A stretch of DNA of 64,000 nt, from assembly GCF_900112205.1 (NCBI RefSeq), contig NZ_FOKW01000008.1, positions 182,733 through 246,732 of the forward strand. The letters run 5' to 3'. Made by a program: the position numbers and the translations under genes. This DNA comes from Natronobacterium haloterrestre (lineage in GTDB: Archaea > Halobacteriota > Halobacteria > Halobacteriales > Natrialbaceae). The notes beneath the pieces were generated by a model, which saw nothing but the letters and a program-made list of their open reading frames with translations, did not search any database and was not told the origin of the DNA. Positions 50,433-59,366 of the stretch are shown here, in pieces. The stretch's first letter is position 1. Each line of letters starts with the position of its first letter.

Positions 50433-50831
50433 TCAGGGACTCGAGGACGGCACTCGCTTCTCGAGGTAGTCGAGACACCACTCGAGGTCGCCGTCGATCG
50501 GTTCGTCGCTGCCCCGATCGACGGATACCAGGATTCCCGCTTTGGGATCGACCGGGTCCGGGACCGAGAGGAACCAGGCGTCGTCGAAGGCCCGGACGAA
50601 CCCGCTGAACTCGCCCGCCCGAAAGGCGCCCGTGTCGCGATCGACCGACAGTTGGGTAACGATCGTCCGATCGACGACGGCCTGGAGGTCGGACCCGGAG
50701 TACTCGGTTCGGACGTCCTCGCGCAGTACGGGTTCGAAGTCGGTTGCCTCGTAGCAGACGACAGCCCGTAGATCCTCGCCGATCCGATTCGAGACGTCGT
50801 CCCAGATCGACTGCGGATGAATGTCGTTCAT
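50433..50831 (-). CDS. haloarchaeal hypothetical protein, 132 aa
   Basis: Soluble alpha/beta protein ('SIWDDVSNRIGEDLRAVVCY', 'TIVTQLSVDRDTGAFRAGEF', 'FDDAWFLSVPDPVDPKAGIL'). The size and pattern resemble small haloarchaeal proteins of unknown function. The start ATG at 50831 has a TATA-like CTATATTTATTGG about 31-44 bases upstream. The neighbours give no clue. Confidence 0.7.
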   Translation of the reverse strand: MNDIHPQSIWDDVSNRIGEDLRAVVCYEATDFEPVLREDVRTEYSGSDLQAVVDRTIVTQLSVDRDTGAFRAGEFSGFVRAFDDAWFLSVPDPVDPKAGILVSVDRGSDEPIDGDLEWCLDYLEKRVPSSSP

Positions 50832-50956
50832 AAATAGCCCTGAGTGATAATGCCGATTGCCAATAAATATAGTCTATGATATAATCGAGGGACGTAACGG
50901 GGTCGGTGAGGTGATGAGCACGGGGACGAGAAGGCGACCGTCGCGATCCAGTCCGG

Positions 50957-51937
50957 CTACTCCGTCGCGTCGGCGGCCGCCCAGAGCGGATAGAGGTCGT
51001 CCGCTACGGGCTCTCCGATCACCTCGTCGTCGAGGACCAGTTCGGGCTCGCCCTCGGCAACCGTTCCGACGGTCGCAGCCTCGATGCCCGCCGAGGAAAG
51101 CGCCTCGAGAGCCTCGTCCCGGTGCTCTCCGGGTACCGTAGCGAGCAACGCGCCGGAGCCGAAGATCCGGAGCGGGTCGACCCCCGCGGCCGCACAGAGC
51201 CGTTCGGTCTCCGCGCGGACGGGCACGGCCTCGCGGTCGATCTCGAGCCGAACTCCGGAGGCGCGTGCGATCTCGAGCAGGCCGGCGGCGACGCCGCCCT
51301 CGGTCGGGTCGTGCATCGCCGTCGCGAACTCGCGGACGGCCCGACCGTCCGGGACGACGCTGATCTCCTCGAGGAAGGCGCCCGCCCGATCGACGGTTTC
51401 GGGATCGACCTCGAGGTCCTCCGCGAAGTCGGCCGCCAGGATCGCGGTGCCCTCGATCCCCGCCGCTTTCGTGAGCAGGACGGCATCCCCCGGCTCGGCC
51501 CCGCCGGTGGGGACGAACGACTCGGTCGCCCCCATCGCGGTCAGCGAGACGAGCGGCCGCTCTAGCTGGTCGACGTACTCCGAGTGGCCGCCGACGATCG
51601 ACGCGCCGACCTCGCTCGCGGCCGCGTCCAGGTCACGGGTGATCGCCTCGAGATCGGCGGTCTCGTCGGGCAGCAGGACGACGACGGTGAGCCACCGGGG
51701 GTCGGCACCCGACGCGGCGACGTCGTTGCAGGCGACGTGGACGCCGAGGTTGCCGACCTGCGAGGCCGCGAGCGAGATCGGGTCGGAACTCACGACGAGG
51801 TCGCCGCCGGGCCAGTCGATGGCAGCGGCGTCCTCCCCGTCGGCGGGTCCCTGGAGGACGGTCTCGTCGACGTCGGCCTCTCCCGTCCGCTCGAAGACGT
51901 GTGCGAACAACTCGTCGGGTGGTACCTTCCCCGGCAT
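50957..51937 (-). CDS. AIR synthase-related protein (HypE/ThiL-like)
   Basis: 326 residues from ATG 51937. The two-domain PurM-like ATP-binding fold is shown by 'DAAAIDWPGGDLVVSSDPIS', 'LGVHVACNDVAASGADPRWL' and the C-terminal 'MHDPTEGGVAAGLLEIA'. The last is the common 'DPTRGG' motif of HypE, SelD and relatives, with Glu for Arg. The family makes thio-, amido- or phosphoryl intermediates. No hydrogenase or selenium genes are near, so the role is open. Upstream frame extensions are unnatural and were left out. Confidence 0.85.
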   Translation of the reverse strand: MPGKVPPDELFAHVFERTGEADVDETVLQGPADGEDAAAIDWPGGDLVVSSDPISLAASQVGNLGVHVACNDVAASGADPRWLTVVVLLPDETADLEAITRDLDAAASEVGASIVGGHSEYVDQLERPLVSLTAMGATESFVPTGGAEPGDAVLLTKAAGIEGTAILAADFAEDLEVDPETVDRAGAFLEEISVVPDGRAVREFATAMHDPTEGGVAAGLLEIARASGVRLEIDREAVPVRAETERLCAAAGVDPLRIFGSGALLATVPGEHRDEALEALSSAGIEAATVGTVAEGEPELVLDDEVIGEPVADDLYPLWAAADATE

Positions 51938-52136
51938 ATCACCAACTGGGACGATGCGGCGTTTGTAGCTGTCGACGTCGCGACGGTCGCGACCGCCGTC
52001 TCGCGAGCACACGCTCGAGGTCGGTGTATTTGTTCCCCGCCGTCGTACGACGGACCGTGCATCCGTGCGGAATCGGACGCCTGGACGGAACCGACTGGAG
52101 GACGAGCCCCGGGAAACCAGCGGACGGTGATCGCCC

Positions 52137-52511
52137 GTGAAACGGACGCTCACCCGAATCGCGGCGGTCGCGATCACGATCCACGGGCTCATCCACCTGC
52201 TCGGTACCGGCGTCTACCTGGAACTCTTCGAGTTGGCGGAACTACCGTACAAGACGACGCTGCTCGGCGGCGTCCTCGACGTCGGCGATACCGGAATCCG
52301 GGTCGTCGGCGCCCTGAACGCCGTCGCGGCCGTCGGATTCGTCCTGTCTGCCGCCGCCATGGTCACCCGCTGGACCCACTGGCGACCGCTGCTGTTCGCG
52401 GTGACGGTTCTGTCGCTGGTCCTCACGACGCTCGACTGGACGGTCGCCTTCGCCGGCATCCTCGCGAACCTGGCGATCCTGGCCTTTCTCGCCGCGTGGC
52501 CGCGGCTGTGA
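52137..52511 (+). CDS. four-helix membrane protein, 124 aa
   Basis: Starts at GTG 52137 ('KRTLTRIAAVAITIHGLIHL' follows). Four hydrophobic helices fill almost the whole length, with His in the first ('IHGLIHLLG'). It looks like a small membrane protein of the DoxX-like or uncharacterised type; no motif decides. It is divergent from the AIR synthase-like gene by 199 bases and convergent with the SDR gene. Confidence 0.65.
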   Translation: MKRTLTRIAAVAITIHGLIHLLGTGVYLELFELAELPYKTTLLGGVLDVGDTGIRVVGALNAVAAVGFVLSAAAMVTRWTHWRPLLFAVTVLSLVLTTLDWTVAFAGILANLAILAFLAAWPRL

Positions 52512-52542
52512 GCGACCGAAGGGGTTCTTCCTCGAGGGCGTG

Positions 52543-53319
52543 CTAGACGTCCGGCGACTCCATGACGTCCGGGACGCCCCGCGCGGTGATCGTCTCGCCG
52601 ACGATGTACGACGACGCGGGGCTTGCGAGGAACTGGGTCAGGTCGGCGATCTCCTCGACGGTCCCCATCCGGCGTTCGACCGCCGAGCGGTCGACGTCGT
52701 CGGCCGAGATGCCCATCTGGCTCTCGACGCCCTCCGTCGCGACGAATCCGGGTGCGATACAGTTGACGCGGACGTCCTCGCTCGCCCACTCGTAGGCCAG
52801 CGTCGTCGTGAGGTTGACGACGGCCGCCTTCGCGGCTCCGTAGTGGCTCATGTACGGCGCTCCCTGCTGGCCCGCCACGCTCGCGAAGTTGACGACGGAG
52901 CCGCCGCCGTCCTTGAGATGGTCGGCGGCCGCCTGGATGCAGTTGTACGTGCCGTGGAGGTTGATGTCGACGATGGTCTTCCAGCCGTTCTCGGAGATGT
53001 CGTCGAAGTTGGCCATGAACGAGGCCCCAGCGTTGTTGACCAGTACGTCGAGGCCGTCGAACTCCTCGACGGTCGCCTCGACCAGGGCGTCGACCGCCTC
53101 GCGGTCCGTCACGTCGCACTCGACGGCCAGCGCCTCGCCCGGCCGGTCGCTCTCCGCGATCTCCTCGGCGACCGGATCGACGTTCTCCTGTTCGCGCGAG
53201 CAGATGACGACGTCAACCCCGTCGTCCGCGAACGACTTCGCGATCGCCTCCCCGATCCCGCTCGAGGCCCCGGTGACGACGGCGACGTCGCCGTCGACGC
53301 TAAACTGGGACGTGCTCAT
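52543..53319 (-). CDS. SDR-family oxidoreductase (3-oxoacyl reductase-like)
   Basis: 258 residues. The cofactor motif is 'TGASSGIGEAIAKSF' (about residues 17-31), then 'NNAGAS' near 95 and the catalytic Tyr-x3-Lys in 'MSHYGAAKAAVVNL'. It resembles FabG-like reductases. With a HAD hydrolase and an ACAD10-like phosphotransferase following divergently, an acyl-CoA or hydroxyacyl role is likely but unproven. TATA box CGATATATTG at 53341-53350 supports the ATG at 53319. Confidence 0.88.
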   Translation of the reverse strand: MSTSQFSVDGDVAVVTGASSGIGEAIAKSFADDGVDVVICSREQENVDPVAEEIAESDRPGEALAVECDVTDREAVDALVEATVEEFDGLDVLVNNAGASFMANFDDISENGWKTIVDINLHGTYNCIQAAADHLKDGGGSVVNFASVAGQQGAPYMSHYGAAKAAVVNLTTTLAYEWASEDVRVNCIAPGFVATEGVESQMGISADDVDRSAVERRMGTVEEIADLTQFLASPASSYIVGETITARGVPDVMESPDV

Positions 53320-53340
53320 GCGCGGTCACCCGTACCGAAC

Positions 53341-53350
53341 CGATATATTG
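53341..53350 (-). promoter_or_regulatory. TATA box of the SDR gene
   Basis: CAATATATCG on the minus strand lies 22-31 bases before the ATG at 53319, the spacing for a leaderless transcript. Confidence 0.6.
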
Positions 53351-53565
53351 CTACCATCGTTAGCTATAGAACCCGATACGCACACAACGTTAATAAAAAT
53401 ACGCACGAGTGCCGCACAGTTAAGTGAGTGGCCGGGCACCCAACGGACGAGTCCGTCCGCGACGGACCGTGAGAGACCGATGGGGTCGAGATCCCTACCG
53501 AGCGCCGATCGAGCCCGAAACCGTCCTCGAGCGTGCCGCCGTACGCGCTTGCGCGAGGGCAACCG

Positions 53566-54273
53566 ATGAGCGACGCGACGGACCCCGACGGCTACGACGC
53601 CGTCTTCTGGGACATCGGCGGCGTACTCCTCGACCTCGAGTCGGTCGGGCGGGCCCACGCCGCGTTCGTCGACTGGCTCTGTGACCGCTACGACCTCGAG
53701 ACCGACCGGGAGGAAGCGGTCGAAGCCTGGCGGGCAGCGGTCGGGCAGCACTTCCGCGAGCGGGAGGGAACGGCCTTCAGATCCGCCCGGGAGGGGTACG
53801 CCAAGGGTGTCGCCGCCGTCGTCGGCGAGCAGGTGCCGGAATCGGCGTGGAAACCCGCGTTCGACGAGCGCGTCCGCGGGGCGATCGAACCCGTCCCGGG
53901 CGCGGTGGAGGCGGTCGAACGGCTCGCCGCGACCGACTACCACGTCGGCGTCGTCAGCGACGTCGACGACTGCGAGGGGAAACGGATCCTCGAGACCTTC
54001 GGGATCCGCGACCGGTTCGACTCGATCACGACCTCCGAAGCAGTCGGCCGGACGAAGCCCGACCCGGCGATCTTCGAGACCGCGCTCGAGAAGGCCGAGA
54101 TCGACCCGGAACGCGCACTCATGGTCGGCGACCGCTACGACCACGACGTCGCCGGAGCCGACGCCGCGGGCATGGACGGCGTCGCCTTCGGCGCGGAGGA
54201 CGGCCCCGCGGTCGCCTACCGGATCGACTCGCCGCTCGAGGTCCTCGAGATCCTCGGGGTCGACGACGAGTGA
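53566..54273 (+). CDS. HAD-superfamily hydrolase
   Basis: 235 residues from ATG 53566. The nucleophile motif is 'AVFWDIGGVLLDLES', with D-x-G-G in place of the common D-x-D-G, as found in the HAD IA 'variant 3' group. Motif II Ser/Thr is in 'VGVVSDVDDCEGKRIL', motif III Lys in 'VGRTKPDPAIFETALEKA', and motif IV is 'ALMVGDRYDHDVAGADAAG'. It is probably a phosphatase or haloacid-type enzyme. It is followed in the same direction by the phosphotransferase gene after 87 bases. Confidence 0.88.
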   Translation: MSDATDPDGYDAVFWDIGGVLLDLESVGRAHAAFVDWLCDRYDLETDREEAVEAWRAAVGQHFREREGTAFRSAREGYAKGVAAVVGEQVPESAWKPAFDERVRGAIEPVPGAVEAVERLAATDYHVGVVSDVDDCEGKRILETFGIRDRFDSITTSEAVGRTKPDPAIFETALEKAEIDPERALMVGDRYDHDVAGADAAGMDGVAFGAEDGPAVAYRIDSPLEVLEILGVDDE

Positions 54274-54360
54274 GCGGCCCGCGCTGGAATACATTGTAAA
54301 CTTACTATCTCGTCGTAACTATTTTCGTTAAGGAACGAGTGGGATTGCGTATCGATCACT

Positions 54361-55431
54361 ATGAGCGAGGACTACTACGAGCGGCTGGTCGACGAGGAGG
54401 CCCTGGCCGCGTACCTGACCGACCACCTCGGCGACGTCGACGACGAGGAGTACGCGGTCGAGCGCCACCAGGCCGGCCACTCCAACGAGACCCTGTTGGT
54501 CACGTGGGGCGACCGTGAACTCGTCGTTCGCCGGCCGCCGCCGGGGGAGACGGCCGAGACTGCCCACGACGTGCTCCGGGAGTACCGCGTGACGAAGGCG
54601 CTGGTCGACACCGACGTCCCCGTCCCCGAACCCCTGCTCGCCTGCGAGGACCACGACGTCATCGGCAGCGACTTCTACGTGATGGAGCGACTCGAGGGCG
54701 AGGTCCTGCGCGAGGCCGAACCCGACGCGTTCGCCGACGCCGACTCGAGGCGGCGGATCGGCGAGGAACTCGTCGACACGCTGGCGGCGATCCACGACGT
54801 CGACTACGAGGCCGTGGGCCTCGCGGAGTTCGGCCACCCGCCGGGGTACACCGAGCGGCAGGTCGAGCGCTGGGGGCAGCAACTCATGTGGGCGTTCGAC
54901 ACGACCGCCGAGGAGCGCGAGGTCCCGGACCTCTACGAGGTCGGGACGTGGCTCCAGGACAACGTCCCCGAGGACCACCCGCACGCGCTCGTCCACGGGG
55001 ATTACAAACTCGACAACGTGATGTTCGGGACCGACGACGGCCGCCCGGAACTGATCGGCGTCTTCGACTGGGAGATGGCCACGCTGGGCGACCCGCGTGC
55101 GGATCTGGGCTGGATGCTCTCGTACTGGCGGGACCCGAAGGACCCCGATCCCGCGGTGCCCGAACTGACGACCACGTTCATGGAGCGAGACGGGTATCCG
55201 ACCCGCCAAGAGTTGGTCGACCGCTGGGAGTCCCGGACGGGCTTTTCCTTCGACCACGAGCGGTTCTACCGCGCGCTCGCGGTCTACAAGCTCGCGGCGC
55301 TGGGCGAGATGTTCTTCCGGCGCTACCTCGAGGGCAACAGCGACGATCCGATGTATCCGAAGATGGAGGATCGCGTACCGGCGCTGGCGGCGCGGGCGAA
55401 GCGGATCGTCGAGGGCGACGAGCCGCTGTGA
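54361..55431 (+). CDS. phosphotransferase-family protein (ACAD10/APH-like)
   Basis: 356 residues with the aminoglycoside-phosphotransferase/choline-kinase fold. ATP-binding strands are 'HQAGHSNETLLVTWGDRELV'. The catalytic Asp is in 'ALVHGDYKLDNVMFG', the metal Asp in 'FDWEMATLGDPRADLGWM'. This subgroup is often linked to acyl-CoA dehydrogenase-like or acyl-CoA breakdown genes. A TTCGTTAAGG TATA-like element lies about 30 bases upstream, so it may have its own promoter apart from the HAD gene. Confidence 0.86.
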   Translation: MSEDYYERLVDEEALAAYLTDHLGDVDDEEYAVERHQAGHSNETLLVTWGDRELVVRRPPPGETAETAHDVLREYRVTKALVDTDVPVPEPLLACEDHDVIGSDFYVMERLEGEVLREAEPDAFADADSRRRIGEELVDTLAAIHDVDYEAVGLAEFGHPPGYTERQVERWGQQLMWAFDTTAEEREVPDLYEVGTWLQDNVPEDHPHALVHGDYKLDNVMFGTDDGRPELIGVFDWEMATLGDPRADLGWMLSYWRDPKDPDPAVPELTTTFMERDGYPTRQELVDRWESRTGFSFDHERFYRALAVYKLAALGEMFFRRYLEGNSDDPMYPKMEDRVPALAARAKRIVEGDEPL

Positions 55432-55485
55432 CCGTCCGTGGTCGGTACGGCGGACGGCGGTTCGAAACGCGGCTCCGGGTCCCGG

Positions 55486-56028
55486 CTACTCGCTCCCGTC
55501 GTCGGGCCGCAGGTCCTCGTAGATCTCCGGATCCGTCCGGAACTTGAGCACGTTGTGAACCGCCGAGTTTCGCAGGTTCGAGATCACGGCCCCGTGTTCC
55601 TTGTAGAACTCGTGGATCCACTTCGAGACCTGCTGGCGGGTTCGGAACATCATCACCGTCTTCCACTGGTACTCGCCGTCCGAGAGGAAGAAAAAGAGGG
55701 TGTGCTTGTCCGACTCGATGTACTCCATCGCGTCGCGCCACCCGTCCGCGAAGTTCTCCGTGTTGAACTTGAACTCGAACAGCGCGAAGATGTAGTACTC
55801 CTCGTTGGGGATGATCGCCTCGCGGAAGACCCCCTCGTCGCGCATCCGCCGGATCGACTCGCTGACCGTGACGTGGGAGACGTCGATACCGTACTCCGCC
55901 TCGAGGACGTCGGTCAACTCCCGGGAGGAGAGTTGCGGATCGTTCGAGAGTTCACAGAGGATCGCGATGTCGCGATCCTTGAACTCCCACTCCGGCGGAT
56001 CGGGGCTCAGGATCGGGTCGTCGGTCAT
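55486..56028 (-). CDS. winged-helix DNA-binding regulator
   Basis: 180 residues. The N-terminal helix-turn-helix ('DRDIAILCELSNDPQLSSRE', then 'VSHVTVSESIRRMRDEGVFR') resembles Lrp/AsnC or ArsR-type wings. The C-terminal half ('EEYYIFALFEFKFNTENFAD') looks like a ligand-binding or dimer domain with many aromatic residues. Target genes are unknown. It is convergent with the phosphotransferase gene and lies downstream of the Lhr helicase on the same strand. Confidence 0.82.
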   Translation of the reverse strand: MTDDPILSPDPPEWEFKDRDIAILCELSNDPQLSSRELTDVLEAEYGIDVSHVTVSESIRRMRDEGVFREAIIPNEEYYIFALFEFKFNTENFADGWRDAMEYIESDKHTLFFFLSDGEYQWKTVMMFRTRQQVSKWIHEFYKEHGAVISNLRNSAVHNVLKFRTDPEIYEDLRPDDGSE

Positions 56029-56103
56029 ACTTTCGAGACTGTCCCGAGGGCATGCAAGCGTTACGTCTCGCCGGCAGTCCCTCGGGGACGACTCCCAGCC
56101 CGG

Positions 56104-58869
56104 TCAGTCCTCCGACGCGACCCCCGGAAGCGAGTCGTCGCCGATCTCCTCGAGCACGCGGTCGTGAAACGCCTGCAGGGCGGCGCTCTCGTCCTCCGCG
56201 AGGACGACGTCGCTGGCCGACAGCGTCGCGAGGCCGAACGCCCGCGGCGTCGGGGAGTCCACGAGGTGCCGTTCCACGTCGATGTCGCCGGCGTCGATCG
56301 CGTCGACGACGGCCTCGATCTCCGCGACGTTGAGCTTGTCCTCTAAGATCTCGCGGTACGTCTCCTCGATGACGGCGAACTCCGACAAGTCCTCCGCAAA
56401 GCCCAGCAGCATCTCGCTCGAAACCTGCTGTTCGCTCGCGGACTTCTCGTACCCCTTGTAGCGCTTGAGGATCATCAGCGAGCGGGTCGCGTTGATCCGG
56501 AAGTACCGCTGGAGGAGGTCCGTGCCGTCGAGTGCTGCCCGCAGATCCTCGCGGACCTGGTCGGCCTCGAGGTCCGCGAGGATCCCCTCGAGGTCGACTT
56601 TGCGGTTGAGCGGCATCGAGAGGACGAAGCCGTTGTCCGCGACGGCGACGCGGACGTTGGCCGTCGCCTCCTGGGCGCAGCGGTAGGCAAGCAGCCGCGA
56701 GAGCCCGTCGTTGAACTTCCGGCCGTACGTCGAGTGGACGTAGTAGTGGCGTTCGTACTCCTCGCGGTCGCGTTCGACCTCGACCGCGAGTCGACCGTCG
56801 GTGCTGACGCTCTCCGCGCCGGCGTACCGCAACTGGTGGTCGAACAACCGCGCGATCGCCCGCACGCTGTCGTCGTCCAGCGGGAACTCCCGCAACCAGG
56901 CGCGGACGCGGGCCGGTCCGCCCTCGTCGTAGTGCTCGAGGAGTGTCCCCTGGAACGCGAGGATCTCCCGGCCCAGGTCGTACGACAGCGGGAGCCGTTC
57001 GGAGTACCACGAGGGGACGGTCGGGCGGGCGCTCGTCCGATCGACGTAGACCTTCGAGCCCCGCCGGTAGCGGTACTCGAAGTGATCCCCGCCGAGGACG
57101 AAGACGTCGCCCTTCTCTAAGGTGTCGAGGTAGTCCTCGTCGAGCTGGCCGACCCACTCGTCGCCCGCGCGGGTGTAGACGTCGCAGGTAAAGGAGTCCG
57201 GAATGGTGCCGATGTTCGTCATGTAGATCACCCGCGCCAGGCGACCCCGCTTGCCGATCAGGGGTTCGCCGACGGGGAACTCCTCGTAGTGGTGTTCGCC
57301 GTCCGGCGGGTCGTTCTCGTCGCGCCAGATCTTCGCGTAGACGTTCTTCTCTTCCAGGCCGGCGTAGTCGGCCGTGAGGTAACGACAGAGCGACTCCCAC
57401 TCCGTCTCGGAGTAGTTCCGGTACGGATGCGCCCGCCGGAGGATCGCTTTCACCTCCGACTCGGGGCGAACCTCGGCGATGGCCATCCCGTAGACGTGCT
57501 GGGACGCGACGTCCTGGGCGTTCTCCGGGATCGACACCGAATCGACGAACCCCTCCTCGGCCTTCTTCAGCATGACGGCACACTCGAGCAGTTCGTCGCG
57601 GTCGAGGGCGATCACCCGCCCGGTCACGGTCTGGCCGACGCGGTGGCCGGCCCGCCCGATCCGCTGGAGCAGGGCGGCGACGGATTTCGGCGAGCCGACC
57701 TGGACGACGAGGTCGACGTGGGGCATGTCGATCCCCAGCTCGAGGCTGGTCGAGGAGGTCACGACGTCGAGGCTCCCCTCCTTGAGCCGCCGCTCGACGT
57801 CCTGTCTGACCTCCTTCGAGAGGCTGCCGTGGTGGCAGGCGGAGTTGTCCTCGTCGTAGCCGTCGAACCGCTCGCGGAGGTTGTGCAGTACCCGCTCCGC
57901 GCCCGAGCGGGTGTTGGTGAACACGAGCGTGTTCGTGTGGTCCTGGACGTGCTCGTGGAGCTGTCTGTAGAACCGCTCCTGGACGACCTCGCGGGACGTG
58001 TTGATCAGGTCGTCGGTCGGACACTCGAGTTCGATGTCGAACTCGCGGGCGAAGCGGGCGTCGACGATGTCGTACTCCCTCGATTCGCCGCCCGGCTCCC
58101 GGCGACCCACGAGGAACTCCGCGACCTCCTCCAGCGGTTCGATCGTCGCCGAACAGCCGATCCGCGTGATCTCGCCGTCGGCCATCGCCGCGAGTCGCTC
58201 GAGGCTCACCGAGAGGTGGGTACCCCGTTTCCCGGCGGCCAGCGAGTGGATCTCGTCGACGATGACGTACTCCACGGTCCGGAGCTTCTCGCGGAACTTG
58301 GGCGAATTGAGCAGGATCGCGAGCGTCTCCGGCGTCGTGTTGAGGATGTGCGGCGTCTCCTCGAGCATCTTCTGGCGGTCGCTCGAGGAGGTGTCGCCGT
58401 GGCGGATGGCGTGGCGGATCTCGCCCATCTTCTGGTCGTCCCGGTCGGCGACGATCGACTCGATCCCCTCGAGGGGCACCTCGAGGTTGCGGTGGATGTC
58501 GTTTGCCAGCGATTTCAGCGGCGAGACGTAGAGGCAGTAGACGGAGTTCTCCAGCCCGTCCTCGCTGTCGCGGTCGCGCTTGTACAGTTCGTCGATGATC
58601 GAGGTAAACGACGCGAGCGTCTTCCCCGATCCGGTCGGCGCACAGATCAGCGTGTTCTCCCCCTCGTGGACGTTCGGGATCGCGCCGCGCTGTGGCGGCG
58701 TGAAGAAGCCGTCGTTCTCGGGGACGTACTCGCCGAACTCCTCGAGCCACCACTCGCGGACCGCGGGCTCGAGCAACGCGAACACGTCGCCGTCCTCGAT
58801 CGTCGTCTCGGCCGGATCGAACGGGAGGGCGTCGTCGACGGGCAACTCGAGACCGTCGGTTCCGTCCAT
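56104..58869 (-). CDS. lhr: Lhr-like ATP-dependent helicase
   Basis: 921 residues from ATG 58869. The SF2 DEAD/H core has Walker A 'ICAPTGSGKTLASF', motif II 'VIVDEIHSLAAGKRG', motif III 'IGCSATIEPLEE', and motifs V-VI 'SSTSLELGIDMPHVDLVVQV' and 'RIGRAGHRVGQ'. The C-terminal half is the Lhr-specific winged-helix/beta-barrel region. Such helicases unwind DNA or RNA-DNA hybrids in repair and at stalled forks. The length matches archaeal Lhr proteins. Upstream frame extension is ignored because the ATG at 58869 starts the natural acidic N-terminus. Confidence 0.92.
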   Translation of the reverse strand: MDGTDGLELPVDDALPFDPAETTIEDGDVFALLEPAVREWWLEEFGEYVPENDGFFTPPQRGAIPNVHEGENTLICAPTGSGKTLASFTSIIDELYKRDRDSEDGLENSVYCLYVSPLKSLANDIHRNLEVPLEGIESIVADRDDQKMGEIRHAIRHGDTSSSDRQKMLEETPHILNTTPETLAILLNSPKFREKLRTVEYVIVDEIHSLAAGKRGTHLSVSLERLAAMADGEITRIGCSATIEPLEEVAEFLVGRREPGGESREYDIVDARFAREFDIELECPTDDLINTSREVVQERFYRQLHEHVQDHTNTLVFTNTRSGAERVLHNLRERFDGYDEDNSACHHGSLSKEVRQDVERRLKEGSLDVVTSSTSLELGIDMPHVDLVVQVGSPKSVAALLQRIGRAGHRVGQTVTGRVIALDRDELLECAVMLKKAEEGFVDSVSIPENAQDVASQHVYGMAIAEVRPESEVKAILRRAHPYRNYSETEWESLCRYLTADYAGLEEKNVYAKIWRDENDPPDGEHHYEEFPVGEPLIGKRGRLARVIYMTNIGTIPDSFTCDVYTRAGDEWVGQLDEDYLDTLEKGDVFVLGGDHFEYRYRRGSKVYVDRTSARPTVPSWYSERLPLSYDLGREILAFQGTLLEHYDEGGPARVRAWLREFPLDDDSVRAIARLFDHQLRYAGAESVSTDGRLAVEVERDREEYERHYYVHSTYGRKFNDGLSRLLAYRCAQEATANVRVAVADNGFVLSMPLNRKVDLEGILADLEADQVREDLRAALDGTDLLQRYFRINATRSLMILKRYKGYEKSASEQQVSSEMLLGFAEDLSEFAVIEETYREILEDKLNVAEIEAVVDAIDAGDIDVERHLVDSPTPRAFGLATLSASDVVLAEDESAALQAFHDRVLEEIGDDSLPGVASED

Positions 58870-58947
58870 CACCGTGGACTGAGGACCCGGCGTGTAAGAG
58901 GGTTTGCCCACCGGATCGAAAGTGAAACGCGCCGGGCGCTCGCCGGT

Positions 58948-59214
58948 TCAGCCGACGGCCGCCGCGACCGTAATGAGGAGGAACGCGTGCCAGACGACCG
59001 CGGCGGCCTTCGCCCGCGCGGAGCCGGTCGGCATCGGCGGGTTCCGGAACATCGCGTCGTACACGAACACCGTCGCGAACAGCGCCCCACCCGCCAGGCC
59101 CGTGAGGAAGGCGACGGACGTCGCGAGCCCGATCGCCATCCCGAACCCGAGGCTCGCGACGATGGCGAACAGGAGTTTGTCGTAGTACTCGAACTGGATC
59201 TGGACGCGGGTCAC
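58948..59214 (-). CDS. three-helix membrane protein, 88 aa
   Basis: Three hydrophobic helices ('LLFAIVASLGFGMAIGLA', 'VAFLTGLAGGALFATVFV' and 'VVWHAFLLITVAAAVG') follow a short N-terminus 'MTRVQIQFEYYDK'. No family is recognised. It lies upstream of the Lhr helicase on the same strand but 78 bases apart. Confidence 0.65.
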   Translation of the reverse strand: MTRVQIQFEYYDKLLFAIVASLGFGMAIGLATSVAFLTGLAGGALFATVFVYDAMFRNPPMPTGSARAKAAAVVWHAFLLITVAAAVG

Positions 59215-59366
59215 TGGCCTTCTATGTTAGGGTATGGCTGCCCCGGCCGAAACCCCCTCGCCGATTACGAGCGAGTGGGAATCGAACTGCGCCGGTGCAG
59301 GTGACCCCCGAACGGGAGTCCGTTCGCGGCCTCGCAGTCGGGCGATCGACGTGGCGTGGCCGCCGC